From NCBI RefSeq assembly GCF_009829925.1, contig NZ_SNVJ01000016.1:40671-104670 (forward strand): a DNA stretch of 64,000 nucleotides, given 5' to 3'. The notes beneath the pieces were generated by a model. It was not told the DNA's origin. It saw nothing but the letters and a program-made list of their open reading frames with translations, and did no database searches. Positions 45,471-53,068 of the stretch are shown here, piece by piece. The position numbers and the translations under genes are program-made. Position 1 is the stretch's first letter, and each line of letters opens with the position of its first letter. The DNA comes from Teichococcus coralli (GTDB lineage Bacteria > Pseudomonadota > Alphaproteobacteria > Acetobacterales > Acetobacteraceae).

Positions 45471-46846
45471 GAGGCCTGCCGCAGCTGCGTCTTGCGCCAG
45501 TCGCCAACCGCCGGCCGCGGCAGGCCGAGGTTCTCCCGCAGCGTCGCGCCCGCGTAGTCCTTGTGGTAGAGGCCGCGCCGCTGCAACTCGGGCACCACGT
45601 AGCGGGCGAAGTCCTCGAAGGCGCCGGGCGAGTGGGTGGCGGCGAGCACGAAGCCGTCGCAGGCGCGGGCGGTGAACCATTCCTCCATCTGGTCGGCAAC
45701 CGCCTTGGGGGTGCCGCAGAAGATCGGGAACTCGCCGATGGTGCCGCGGCCGGAGAAATGCACGAAGTCGCGCACCGTGGGGTTCGGCTTGCCGCTGAGC
45801 GCGATGACGCGCTCCCTGAAGCCGCTCCAGGAGAGCTTCTTCAGCTCCTCGTCGGTGAACTCCGAATCCATGTCCTTGGAGCCGAAGTCGAAGTTCAGCG
45901 CCTCGGAGAGCAGCACCACCGCGTCCACCGGCCTGGCCAGGGCGCGGATGTACTCGCGCTTCTCCTCCGCCGCCGACTGGCTGTCGGCGACGCAGACATA
46001 GCAGGCCGGGCAGACATTCACCTCGTCAGGGTCGCGCCCGGCGGCGGCGACAGCGGCCTTCAGCTCGCCATACTGCTTCTGCCCGGCGGCGAGGTTGGGA
46101 TAGACAACAAAGATCACCTCGCCCCAGCGCCCGGCGAACTGGCGTCCGCGCCCGCTCTGCCCGGCCTGGATGAGCACCGGATGCCCCTGCGGGGAGCGCG
46201 GCACCGGCAGCGGCCCGCGCGCGGTGAAGTACTTGCCCTGGTGATGCAGGGCGTGGACCTTGTCGGGATCGGCGAAGCGGCCGCTCTCCTTGTCGATGAC
46301 GAGGGCGCCGTCCTCCCAGCTGTCCCAGAGGCCGAGCACCACCTCCATGAACTCGTCGGCGCGTTCGTAGCGCAGGTCATGCGCCAGGTGCTCGGTGCGG
46401 CCGAAATTGGCGGCCTCGGAGTTGTTCAGCGAGGTGACGACGTTCCAGGCGGCGCGCCCCCCGGTCATCAGGTCCAGCGTGCCGAACAGCCGCGCCACGT
46501 GGAAGGGCTCGTAATAAGTGGTGGAGTAGGTGACGCCGAGGCCAAGCCGGCCGGTCGCCGCGCCGATCATGGTGACGATCGTCATGGGGTCCATCTTCAC
46601 GACGCGCACGCCGTTGGCGACGGCCTCGCGATAGTCGTTGTCGAAGATGTCCGGCATGGCCAGGCGGTCGTCGAAGAAGGCCATGTGGAACTTGCCGTCC
46701 TCCATGACGCGGCCGAGGCGCTGGAAGTATTCCGGCGTGGTGAAATCCGTGGCCGCGGCCGGATGGCGCCAGGAGCCGGGCGCGATCGAGCAGTTCTGCG
46801 CCTGCAGGAAGCCCACCATCTTCATCTGACGTTGCGTGCCGCTCAT
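45467..46846 (-). CDS. FMNH2-dependent LLM-family monooxygenase (NtaA/SnaA/DszA type)
   Basis: The 459-residue protein belongs to the bacterial luciferase-like monooxygenase group, TIM-barrel enzymes using FMNH2 from a separate reductase. Motifs are QAQNCSIAPGSWRHPAAATD, TGRLGLGVTYSTTYYEPFHV, LDLMTGGRAAWNVVTSLNNS, YERADEFMEVVLGLWDSWED (the NtaA-subfamily run) and GHPVLIQAGQSGRGRQFAGR. Family members oxidise chelators, sulfones, pristinamycin precursors or dibenzothiophene. It is the first gene of the operon and is coupled to its reductase. The divergent LacI-type regulator and two operators upstream control it. The substrate is unknown; the surrounding AtuA-like gene hints at a terpenoid or branched acid. 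Confidence 0.9.
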   Translation of the reverse strand: MSGTQRQMKMVGFLQAQNCSIAPGSWRHPAAATDFTTPEYFQRLGRVMEDGKFHMAFFDDRLAMPDIFDNDYREAVANGVRVVKMDPMTIVTMIGAATGRLGLGVTYSTTYYEPFHVARLFGTLDLMTGGRAAWNVVTSLNNSEAANFGRTEHLAHDLRYERADEFMEVVLGLWDSWEDGALVIDKESGRFADPDKVHALHHQGKYFTARGPLPVPRSPQGHPVLIQAGQSGRGRQFAGRWGEVIFVVYPNLAAGQKQYGELKAAVAAAGRDPDEVNVCPACYVCVADSQSAAEEKREYIRALARPVDAVVLLSEALNFDFGSKDMDSEFTDEELKKLSWSGFRERVIALSGKPNPTVRDFVHFSGRGTIGEFPIFCGTPKAVADQMEEWFTARACDGFVLAATHSPGAFEDFARYVVPELQRRGLYHKDYAGATLRENLGLPRPAVGDWRKTQLRQAS

Positions 46847-46950
46847 GGGCCGTGTCTCTCCCCTGCACGGTCGGCGGGCTGTTGATGCCCGGGGGCGGCG
46901 AGGCGCGAAGGCGCTGCCGCAGCCGACCGCATGGTTGCTTGTGGTTCTTT

Positions 46951-46968
46951 TGCGCGAACGTTTGCGCA
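46951..46968. promoter_or_regulatory. LacI-type operator 1
   Basis: TGCGCGAACGTTTGCGCA is an 18-base near-perfect palindrome centred on CG (8 of 9 pairs match). It lies 105 bases upstream of the LLM monooxygenase start codon and 148 bases upstream of the LacI gene. Confidence 0.8.
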
Positions 46969-47069
46969 CACGAGGCAGTATAAATGCCCTGCCGCTTCGA
47001 GAGTCAACACGAATTCCCGGCATCTTCGACGTCGCCACCCTCCTCAAAGGATGTTGCGGCGCAAGAAAA

Positions 47070-47087
47070 TGCGCAAACATTTGCGCA
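47070..47087. promoter_or_regulatory. LacI-type operator 2
   Basis: TGCGCAAACATTTGCGCA is an 18-base near-palindrome (8 of 9 pairs match; only the centre fails). It lies 29 bases before the LacI start and covers a plausible -35 (TTTGCG) for a TATAAG -10 at 47102-47107, so the regulator would repress itself. The 119-base distance to operator 1 would suit looping. Confidence 0.8.
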
Positions 47088-47115
47088 GAAATGGCATGTG
47101 CTATAAGCTTCACCC

Positions 47116-48186
47116 ATGGACAACCCGCCGCTTCCGGCCGGCGCCCGCCGTGCCACCATCGTCACCCTTTCGCGTGTGGCCGGGGTCGCGCCTTCGACCG
47201 TCTCCCGCGCGCTGAAGGGCGACACGCGGATCTCGCCGGAAACCCGTGCGCGCATCGGCCGCCTCGCCAAGGAGCTGGGCTACACGCCGCACGCTTCGGC
47301 GCGCACGCTGTCGTCCGGGCGCAGTGGCCTGATCGGCCTGGTCATCGGCGCCTCGTCCAACCCGTTCTACACGGAGCTGTTGCACGAGGCGGTGCGCCAG
47401 GCCGCCCCGCTGGGGATGCGGCTGCTCATCATCCATGCCGGCCCGGGGCCGATCGAGAACAGCACCGCCGACGCCCTGCTGCAGTACCAGGTTGACGGCT
47501 GCCTGATGACCTCGGTGGAGTTGCCTTCGCACGCGGCGGCCATTTGCGCCGCCAATGGCGTGCCGGTCGTCATGGTCAACCGCGTGGCCAGGATGAACTC
47601 CAGCGCCGTGACCTGCGACAACCTCTTCGGCGCCGCCCAACTCGCGCGGCTGCTGCTGGAGCAGGGGCGGCGCAGGCTGGCCGTGGTGCGGACCTCCGCC
47701 TCCAGCTCGACCGGAAAGGAGCGCGAGCGCGGCTTTCTTGAGCGGGTGAGCGAGTGGGGGCGCGAGCCTCCGCTCCTGTTCGACGGGCGCTCCACCTATG
47801 AGGGCGGATACGAGATGGCCCAGCGCATCGCCGACCTGCCTCCCGCCCAACGGCCGGAGGCGGTCTTCGCGGTCAGCGACATCATGGCCTTCGGGGTGCT
47901 CGACGGCTTCCGCCTGCGCGGGGTCCGCGTGCCGCAGGATATCGCGGTGGTCGGCTTCGACGGCCTGCCGGCCGCCGCCCGGCCCTGCTACGACCTGACA
48001 ACGGTGGAGCAGCCGCTCCAGGCCATGATCGGGCGCGCCCTGGGGATGCTGCAGGCCAGGATCGGGAACCCCTCGCTGCCCGATGAAACGGCGAGCCTGC
48101 GGGGGCGGCTGCTCATGCGCGGCTCCGCCGCCATGGCTGCGCCGCATCCGGCCGGATCGGCGTTCGGATCCCCCGCCGCCGGCTGA
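47116..48186 (+). CDS. LacI-family transcriptional regulator, paralogue of the 41116 gene
   Basis: A 356-residue repressor. The DNA-binding domain reads IVTLSRVAGVAPSTVSRALK then GDTRISPETRARIGRLAKEL, nearly the same DNA-reading helix as the 41116 protein. The effector domain matches it closely too (GRSGLIGLVIGASSNPFYTE; PVVMVNRVARMNSSAVTCDN). It is divergent from the LLM/flavin reductase/AtuA-like operon. No ribosome site precedes the ATG and a TATAAG box ends 8 bases before it, so the message may be leaderless. Strong operators lie in the gap. The ligand is probably the substrate of the operon. Confidence 0.92.
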   Translation: MDNPPLPAGARRATIVTLSRVAGVAPSTVSRALKGDTRISPETRARIGRLAKELGYTPHASARTLSSGRSGLIGLVIGASSNPFYTELLHEAVRQAAPLGMRLLIIHAGPGPIENSTADALLQYQVDGCLMTSVELPSHAAAICAANGVPVVMVNRVARMNSSAVTCDNLFGAAQLARLLLEQGRRRLAVVRTSASSSTGKERERGFLERVSEWGREPPLLFDGRSTYEGGYEMAQRIADLPPAQRPEAVFAVSDIMAFGVLDGFRLRGVRVPQDIAVVGFDGLPAAARPCYDLTTVEQPLQAMIGRALGMLQARIGNPSLPDETASLRGRLLMRGSAAMAAPHPAGSAFGSPAAG

Positions 48187-48279
48187 CGCGCGCGGGGCGC
48201 CCTGTCCCGCCTTGCCCGCTTGCCGGTGAGGCGCGCCGGGTCCATCTGCGGAGCAGCCATGGAGAAAGGCGAGCGGCCC

Positions 48280-48639
48280 ATGCGCATCCACGGATCATTT
48301 CGCCGGCCCTGTTGCGCGCTGCTGCTGCTGCTGGTGGCCGGATGCGCCGGCTGGGTGAAGCCCGGCGCTACCGGCACCGAGGCCGACGCGGTGCTGGCGC
48401 AATGCCGCTCGCGGGCCGAGGCGCAGTTCCCGCTGGTCCGCCAGACCGAGGTGCAGCGCCCCGGCTACTGGGTTCCGTCGCGCACGGAATGCGGGCCCAG
48501 GCGGAGCGGCTGCCGCACCAGTGGCAGCTTCTTCCAGCCGCCGGTCTACCGTGACCGCGACCTCAATGCGCCGCTGCGCGACGCCATGATCGAAACCTGT
48601 ATGCGGGACCAGGGCTGGGCGAGAAAGGAAGGCCTCTGA
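48280..48639 (+). CDS. Small lipoprotein
   Basis: The 119-residue protein has a short basic start (RIHGSFRRPCCALLLL) and a lipobox, LLLVAGC then AGW, so Cys would be lipidated after signal peptidase II cleavage. The rest is soluble with several Cys residues (CRSRAEAQFP, TECGPRRSGCRTSG) and shows no recognised domain. In-frame ATGs at 48220 and 48259 would place extra residues before the signal; 48280 is preferred for the lipobox position. It lies alone between the LacI gene and a convergent Bug gene. Function unknown. Confidence 0.72.
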   Translation: MRIHGSFRRPCCALLLLLVAGCAGWVKPGATGTEADAVLAQCRSRAEAQFPLVRQTEVQRPGYWVPSRTECGPRRSGCRTSGSFFQPPVYRDRDLNAPLRDAMIETCMRDQGWARKEGL

Positions 48640-48667
48640 GGCGTGCCGCCCGCCGCGCCGCGGGATG

Positions 48668-49654
48668 TCAGCCGGCCACGATGTTCGCCACGTCCGCCAC
48701 GTGCTTCCAGCGATCGACATCCCGCTGCATGAAGCGGGCGAAATCGTCGAGGTCGGTGGGGGCGGGGCGCGCGCCTTCGATCTCCAGGAAGCGCTGGTAG
48801 CCCGGCGTCCGGATGAAGGCGTTGATCTCGCGGTTCAGCCGTTGCCGGATCGGCTGCGGCACGCCCTTCGGCGCCAGGATGCCCCACCAGACCTCCACGG
48901 CGAAGTCGATGCCGGTGGCTTCGCGCGCGGTCGGCACCTCCGGCGCGAAGGCCATGCGCTGCTCGCCCATGCAGGCGATGACGGGCACCTGGTTGGAGGA
49001 GACGAGGTTGCTCACCGAAGCCATGGTGGTGATCAGGAAGTCGATGCGCCCGGCCAGCAGGTCCGCCTGGGCGGGCGAGATGCCGGAATAGGGCACCACC
49101 TCCATCTTGATCCCGGCGGCGTCGTTGAAGGCCTCCATGGTGAAGTGGCCGATGCCGCCCAGCCCCGCCGTGCCGTATTGCAGCCGGCCGGGATGCGCCT
49201 TCGCCGCGGCCACGAGCGCCTTCATGTCGGGGAAGCCGCCCTTCGGCTTGGTGACGATCAGCATCGGCGCGGTGCAGATGCGCGCCACCGGCTCGAAGCT
49301 GCGCAGCGCGTCGTAGGGCGTCTTGTGCACGATCGAGCTGGTGGCGAAGGAGCTGGAGGCCAGCAGCAGCGTGTAGCCATCCGGCGCCGCGTTGGCGACG
49401 TAGCCGGCGCCGATCGTGCTGGCCGCGCCTGGCTTGTTCTCCACCACCACGGGTTGGCCCAGCGGCCCCTGGAGCCCATCGGCCACAGGCCGGGCGATGG
49501 CGTCGTTGCTGCCGCCAGGGGTGTAGGGGACGATCAGCCGGATCGCCTGGTCCGGCCAGGCAGCCTTGGCCTGGGCGCTCCGCGGATAAGCCGGGGCGGC
49601 GGGCGCGCCGGCGAGGCCGGCCAGCAGCGCCCGGCGCCGAAAGGGAATGGTCAT
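48668..49654 (-). CDS. Bug/TctC-type periplasmic solute-binding protein
   Basis: The 328-residue protein starts with a signal (TIPFRRRALLAGLAGAPAAP then AYPRSAQA) and has the Bug motifs IRLIVPYTPGGSNDAIARPV and VENKPGAASTIGAGYVANAA. The start at 49654 is placed because GGGAGG lies six bases upstream; ATGs at 49660 and 49672 sit too close to or beyond it. It is divergent from the GntR gene, and the shared operator (49717-49728) is 62 bases before its start codon, so it is likely part of the GntR regulon. Presumably it brings in the acid degraded by the PrpD/enoyl-CoA hydratase cluster. Confidence 0.9.
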   Translation of the reverse strand: MTIPFRRRALLAGLAGAPAAPAYPRSAQAKAAWPDQAIRLIVPYTPGGSNDAIARPVADGLQGPLGQPVVVENKPGAASTIGAGYVANAAPDGYTLLLASSSFATSSIVHKTPYDALRSFEPVARICTAPMLIVTKPKGGFPDMKALVAAAKAHPGRLQYGTAGLGGIGHFTMEAFNDAAGIKMEVVPYSGISPAQADLLAGRIDFLITTMASVSNLVSSNQVPVIACMGEQRMAFAPEVPTAREATGIDFAVEVWWGILAPKGVPQPIRQRLNREINAFIRTPGYQRFLEIEGARPAPTDLDDFARFMQRDVDRWKHVADVANIVAG

Positions 49655-49716
49655 GGACATCCTCCCACGCACGACCTAAGGCCGGGCCGGCCATGGGCCT
49701 TGCGCATGTTGTTATC

Positions 49717-49728
49717 TTGTACGGACAA
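49717..49728. promoter_or_regulatory. GntR operator, copy 1
   Basis: TTGTACGGACAA sits inside a promoter-like TTGTTA (49709-49714) - 17 bases - TATCTG (49732-49737) on the + strand, which would drive the GntR gene. The same 12 bases occur at 52170-52181. The arms TTGT/ACAA are symmetric, with one mismatched inner pair. Confidence 0.75.
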
Positions 49729-49763
49729 CGGTATCTGTAGGCCAAGAGCGGAGTCAACCGAGT

Positions 49764-50585
49764 ATGTCGAAACGCGCCCCCGTGGCCCGACCGGCGCGCC
49801 CCGCGCCCGCCGTGCCTGTCCGCTTCGACCCGGAGCTGGCGCAGCTCATGGCCGAGGCGCAGCCGCGCTATGCCAGCGTGGCTGCCGCCCTGGCCGCCGA
49901 CATCCTGGAGCATCGCCGCGCCGTCGGCGAACTGCTGCCGACCGAGCAGGAACTCAGCCAGGCTTTCAATGTCAGCCGCTCCACCGTGCGCGAGGCGCTG
50001 CGCCGGCTGCGCGAGCTGGGGCTGGTGGCTGGCGCGCAGGGGGTCGGCACGCGCGTCGTCGCCGACCGGCCGCGCAGCAGCTACCAGCTCGCCGTGCGCT
50101 CGGTGACGGACGTGATGGGCTACGCGACCCGCACGCGGCTGGAAATCCTTTCCCGCGATGCTCTCCGCGCCGATGCCGCGCTGGCCGCCAGCATCGGCGC
50201 CGTGCCGGGCAGCGAATGGGTGCATGTGCATGGGCTGCGCTGGCCGGATGAGCCGGGCCTGCCGCCGATTTCCGTCGTGGACCTCCACGTCACGGCGGAG
50301 TTCGCCGGCGTGACGGAACTGCCCGACCTCGTCACCACCCCGGCCTACCGGCTGATCGGCCGGCGCTTCGGGGTGGCGGTGGCCGAGGTGCAGCAGGAGA
50401 TCACCGCCATCGCGCTGGACGAGGCGCAGGCGGCAGCCCTGCGGGCGGCGCCCGGATCGCCCGGGTTGCAGATCCGCCGGCGCTTCTACGCCGCCGACGG
50501 GCGGCTGCTGGAAAGCACGGGGAACATCCATGCGGCGGCGGACCGCTTCGCGTATTCGCTGCGGCTCGGGGCGGCGGAGGCATAA
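49764..50585 (+). CDS. GntR-family regulator, HutC/UTRA subfamily
   Basis: A 273-residue repressor. The winged helix (about 35-105) contains RYASVAAALAADILEHRRAV then LPTEQELSQAFNVSRSTVRE, the GntR recognition helix. The C-terminal UTRA effector domain (about 120-265) has VTDVMGYATRTRLEILSRDA and PGLQIRRRFYAADGRLLEST. HutC-type proteins bind TTGT...ACAA sites, matching the TTGTACGGACAA seen twice here. It probably represses itself and the divergent Bug gene, and controls the MmgE/enoyl-CoA hydratase genes 1.5-6 kb away. The effector is unknown. Confidence 0.92.
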   Translation: MSKRAPVARPARPAPAVPVRFDPELAQLMAEAQPRYASVAAALAADILEHRRAVGELLPTEQELSQAFNVSRSTVREALRRLRELGLVAGAQGVGTRVVADRPRSSYQLAVRSVTDVMGYATRTRLEILSRDALRADAALAASIGAVPGSEWVHVHGLRWPDEPGLPPISVVDLHVTAEFAGVTELPDLVTTPAYRLIGRRFGVAVAEVQQEITAIALDEAQAAALRAAPGSPGLQIRRRFYAADGRLLESTGNIHAAADRFAYSLRLGAAEA

Positions 50586-50698
50586 TTCGCCGGGGCTGCG
50601 CCGGCCCCGGCATGCGCGCGTTCCGACGGCGCGGCAAAGCGGGCAGGGAAAAGAAGAGCGGGTTCCGGGGGAGAATCCTTTCTCCCCTGACCTTCGCC

Positions 50699-52117
50699 TC
50701 AGCCCACCGCGAGGCTTTCCGCCAGCGGCGCAACGTCCGGCAAGGTGTCGATCCGCCAGAGCTGGTCCAGCGCGGTTTCCGCCTGCGCCGCGCCGAGAAC
50801 GGGTGCGGCGAGACCGAGGAACTTTCCGCTGATGCCGGCGTCGTCCAGCGGATTGCTGACGCCGCCATAGGGCTCAGGCACGTAGCGCTCGAAGCGGCGG
50901 CCCTCCCGCGTGATCAGCGCCAGGCGGGCGGCGCGCTGGCGGGGATAGTCGGCGTCGCAGCCCGGGTCGATCTCGACATGGACACGCCGCGTCAGGCCCA
51001 GCACCGCGGGGTCGGCCCGCTGGGCGGCGCCGAAATCCGCCAGCCCGACGCGGCCGCGATGCAGCGCGGTGGCGATGACGAAGGGGAAGCTCATCTGCGC
51101 CGTGGTCATCTCGCTCCAGCCGACCTGAGCGTGCGCGGCGGCGACGGCATAGGTGCCGATCTCCACGCGCTCGACCTGCTCCGCCGTCACGCCCTCGGCC
51201 TGGGCGATATCCAGCGCGGCGTCGATGGCCGCGTGGATGTGGCGGCAACAGGCGTGCGGCTTGATGTAGCAGCCGGCGATGGCGAAGCGGGAGCGCGGAT
51301 GCTGGCCGCCGGCACTCATCAGGTCCAGCGCGGCGGCGTCCATCGCGCCGGTGTCGCCGCCGGCATAGGCGTTGAAGTAGCCTTCCTTGAACTCCAGCGC
51401 GCCGCGTGGCGCCGGCAGGCCGGACTCCGTCAGCAGCGCCGCCATCAGCCCCTCGCGCGCCGCGTGGCCGGGATGGGTGCGCTTGACGTCGCCGCCAGCG
51501 AGGAAGGTGAAGAGGCCGGCGGCCGAGGAGGCGGCGATGCCGATGGCGTTCTCCACCCCGTCGGCATCGCACCCCATCAGCGCCGCGCCGGTGACGGCGG
51601 CGCCGAACACGCCCGCGGTGCCGGTGTTGTGGAAGCCCCGCCAGCGCGCCCGCGGATGCGAGGCGGCGGCGATGCGGCAGGTGGCCTCGTAGCCGGCGAC
51701 GACGGCGCGCAGCACCGCGGCCCCCGAGGCATGGCGCATGGCGCCGAGGGCGATGGCCGGCGGCACCACCACCGCGCCGGGATGCACCGAGCCGGGCCGG
51801 TAGCCGTCATCCAGCTCCAGGCCATGCGCGCTGGTGCCGCCGAGATGCGCGGCGGAAAGCATGTCGTAGCGGCGCGGCAGGCCGGGCACCGGCACCGGCC
51901 CGGCCGGCAGGCCGGCGGCGGCCAGCGCCCGCTCCACGCTGCCGGTGGCCTCCTGGCCGGCGCCGGCGATCATGGCGCCCAGCGTGTCGATCAGGTGGCG
52001 GCGCGCGGCGTGGCGGGCGAAGTCGTCCACCGCCTCCAGCCGGAGGCCGGCGACGAAGCCGGCCAGGGCGCGGGTGGGGCCGGCGGTGGTGCTCGCGGCG
52101 GGCAGGGGCAGATCCAT
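50699..52117 (-). CDS. MmgE/PrpD-family protein
   Basis: The 472-residue protein matches the MmgE/PrpD fold. Features are ARRHLIDTLGAMIAGAGQEA, ELDDGYRPGSVHPGAVVVPP (a hallmark with Asp and His), GYEATCRIAAASHPRARWRG, FHNTGTAGVFGAAVTGAALM and HACCRHIHAAIDAALD. PrpD dehydrates 2-methylcitrate; relatives decarboxylate cis-aconitate or epimerise iminodisuccinate. Here there is no propionate (prpBC) gene. It is divergent from the enoyl-CoA hydratase operon across a GntR operator, so it is part of the same regulon and may handle the substrate taken up by the Bug protein. Confidence 0.9.
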   Translation of the reverse strand: MDLPLPAASTTAGPTRALAGFVAGLRLEAVDDFARHAARRHLIDTLGAMIAGAGQEATGSVERALAAAGLPAGPVPVPGLPRRYDMLSAAHLGGTSAHGLELDDGYRPGSVHPGAVVVPPAIALGAMRHASGAAVLRAVVAGYEATCRIAAASHPRARWRGFHNTGTAGVFGAAVTGAALMGCDADGVENAIGIAASSAAGLFTFLAGGDVKRTHPGHAAREGLMAALLTESGLPAPRGALEFKEGYFNAYAGGDTGAMDAAALDLMSAGGQHPRSRFAIAGCYIKPHACCRHIHAAIDAALDIAQAEGVTAEQVERVEIGTYAVAAAHAQVGWSEMTTAQMSFPFVIATALHRGRVGLADFGAAQRADPAVLGLTRRVHVEIDPGCDADYPRQRAARLALITREGRRFERYVPEPYGGVSNPLDDAGISGKFLGLAAPVLGAAQAETALDQLWRIDTLPDVAPLAESLAVG

Positions 52118-52161
52118 GGCGCTTCTCCCGGGCAGGACCTCGCGCGAGCGGGTCCGCCCTG

Positions 52162-52190
52162 TTGTATCCTTGTACGGACAACTTTATAAG
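52162..52190 (+). promoter_or_regulatory. Promoter of the enoyl-CoA hydratase operon
   Basis: TTGTAT (52162-52167), a 17-base spacer and TATAAG (52185-52190) give a near-ideal housekeeping promoter pointing to the enoyl-CoA hydratase gene. The GntR site TTGTACGGACAA lies within the spacer. Confidence 0.7.
52170..52181. promoter_or_regulatory. GntR operator, copy 2
   Basis: An exact repeat of TTGTACGGACAA, placed in the -35/-10 spacer with the same 8-base offset from the -35 start as copy 1 at 49717. It is 53 bases from the MmgE/PrpD start and 74 from the enoyl-CoA hydratase start. Confidence 0.78.
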
Positions 52191-52254
52191 GATGGGCAGG
52201 CGGAAACAAGCGCCCCGGCCGCCTTCGGCGGTGATGCAAGGGAAGGAGACAGGC

Positions 52255-53064
52255 GTGACAGCACAGCCAACACCTGGGCAGCCGGCAGCCGCGCCCATGC
52301 TCGGCGAGACGCGGGAGGGCCACGTCGTCACCCTGACCTTCAGCCGTCCGCCCAACAATCACATCAACCGCGCGCTGGTGATCGGGCTCGCCGAGGCGCT
52401 GGAGCGGCTGGACGGCGATGCCGGCTGCCGCGCCGTCGTGCTGGCCGGGGCCGGCCGGCATTTCTGCGCCGGCGCCGATTTCAGCCAGGGCGATTCCGGC
52501 GGGCTCGACATGCCGGACGACCTCCCCGGCGGCACGCTCTACCGCATGGCCGGGCGTCTGGTTCGCACGCGCAAGCCGATCGTGGCGGCGGTGCAGGGGG
52601 CGGCGATCGGCGCCGGGCTCGGCCTCGCCTTGCTGGCGGATTTCCGCGTGGGCTGCGCCGAGGCGCGGTTCTCCGCCAACTTCACCCGGCTCGGCTTTCA
52701 TCCCGGCTTCGGGCTTTCCACCACCCTGCCGCGGCTCATTGGCGCGCAGAAGGCGGCGCTGCTGTTCTACACCGGTCGCCGGATCGACGGCGCCACGGCG
52801 CTGGAGATCGGCCTGCTCGATGAGCTGGTGCCGCAGGCGGAGGTGCTCGCCGCCGCCCAGGCGCTGGCCGCCGAGATCGCCACCTCCGCCCCCTTCGCCG
52901 TGCAGGGGCTGCGCGCCACGCTGCGGCGCGGCCTGGCCGAAGCCTTCGACGCCGCCACCGAGCGCGAGTTCGAGCAGCAGAGCTGGCAGCGCCGCATGGC
53001 GGACTTCGCCGAGGGCCGCCGCGCCATGGCCGAGCGCCGCCCGCCGGTCTTCGAGGGGCGCTGA
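52255..53064 (+). CDS. Enoyl-CoA hydratase/isomerase-family protein
   Basis: A 269-residue crotonase-superfamily protein. VVTLTFSRPPNNHINRALVI opens the fold, AGRHFCAGADFSQGDSGG holds the first oxyanion-hole strand, and AAVQGAAIGAGLGLALLADF the second, with ANFTRLGFHPGFGLSTTLPR after it. The position of the usual hydratase Glu is not clear, so hydratase, isomerase or hydrolase activity all remain possible. The GTG start at 52255 is preceded by GGAAGGAGAC; a start at 52162 would translate through the promoter and operator. Four bases separate it from the ADP-forming acyl-CoA synthetase gene, and the acyl-CoA dehydrogenase follows. Confidence 0.88.
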   Translation: MTAQPTPGQPAAAPMLGETREGHVVTLTFSRPPNNHINRALVIGLAEALERLDGDAGCRAVVLAGAGRHFCAGADFSQGDSGGLDMPDDLPGGTLYRMAGRLVRTRKPIVAAVQGAAIGAGLGLALLADFRVGCAEARFSANFTRLGFHPGFGLSTTLPRLIGAQKAALLFYTGRRIDGATALEIGLLDELVPQAEVLAAAQALAAEIATSAPFAVQGLRATLRRGLAEAFDAATEREFEQQSWQRRMADFAEGRRAMAERRPPVFEGR

Positions 53065-53068
53065 GGCG

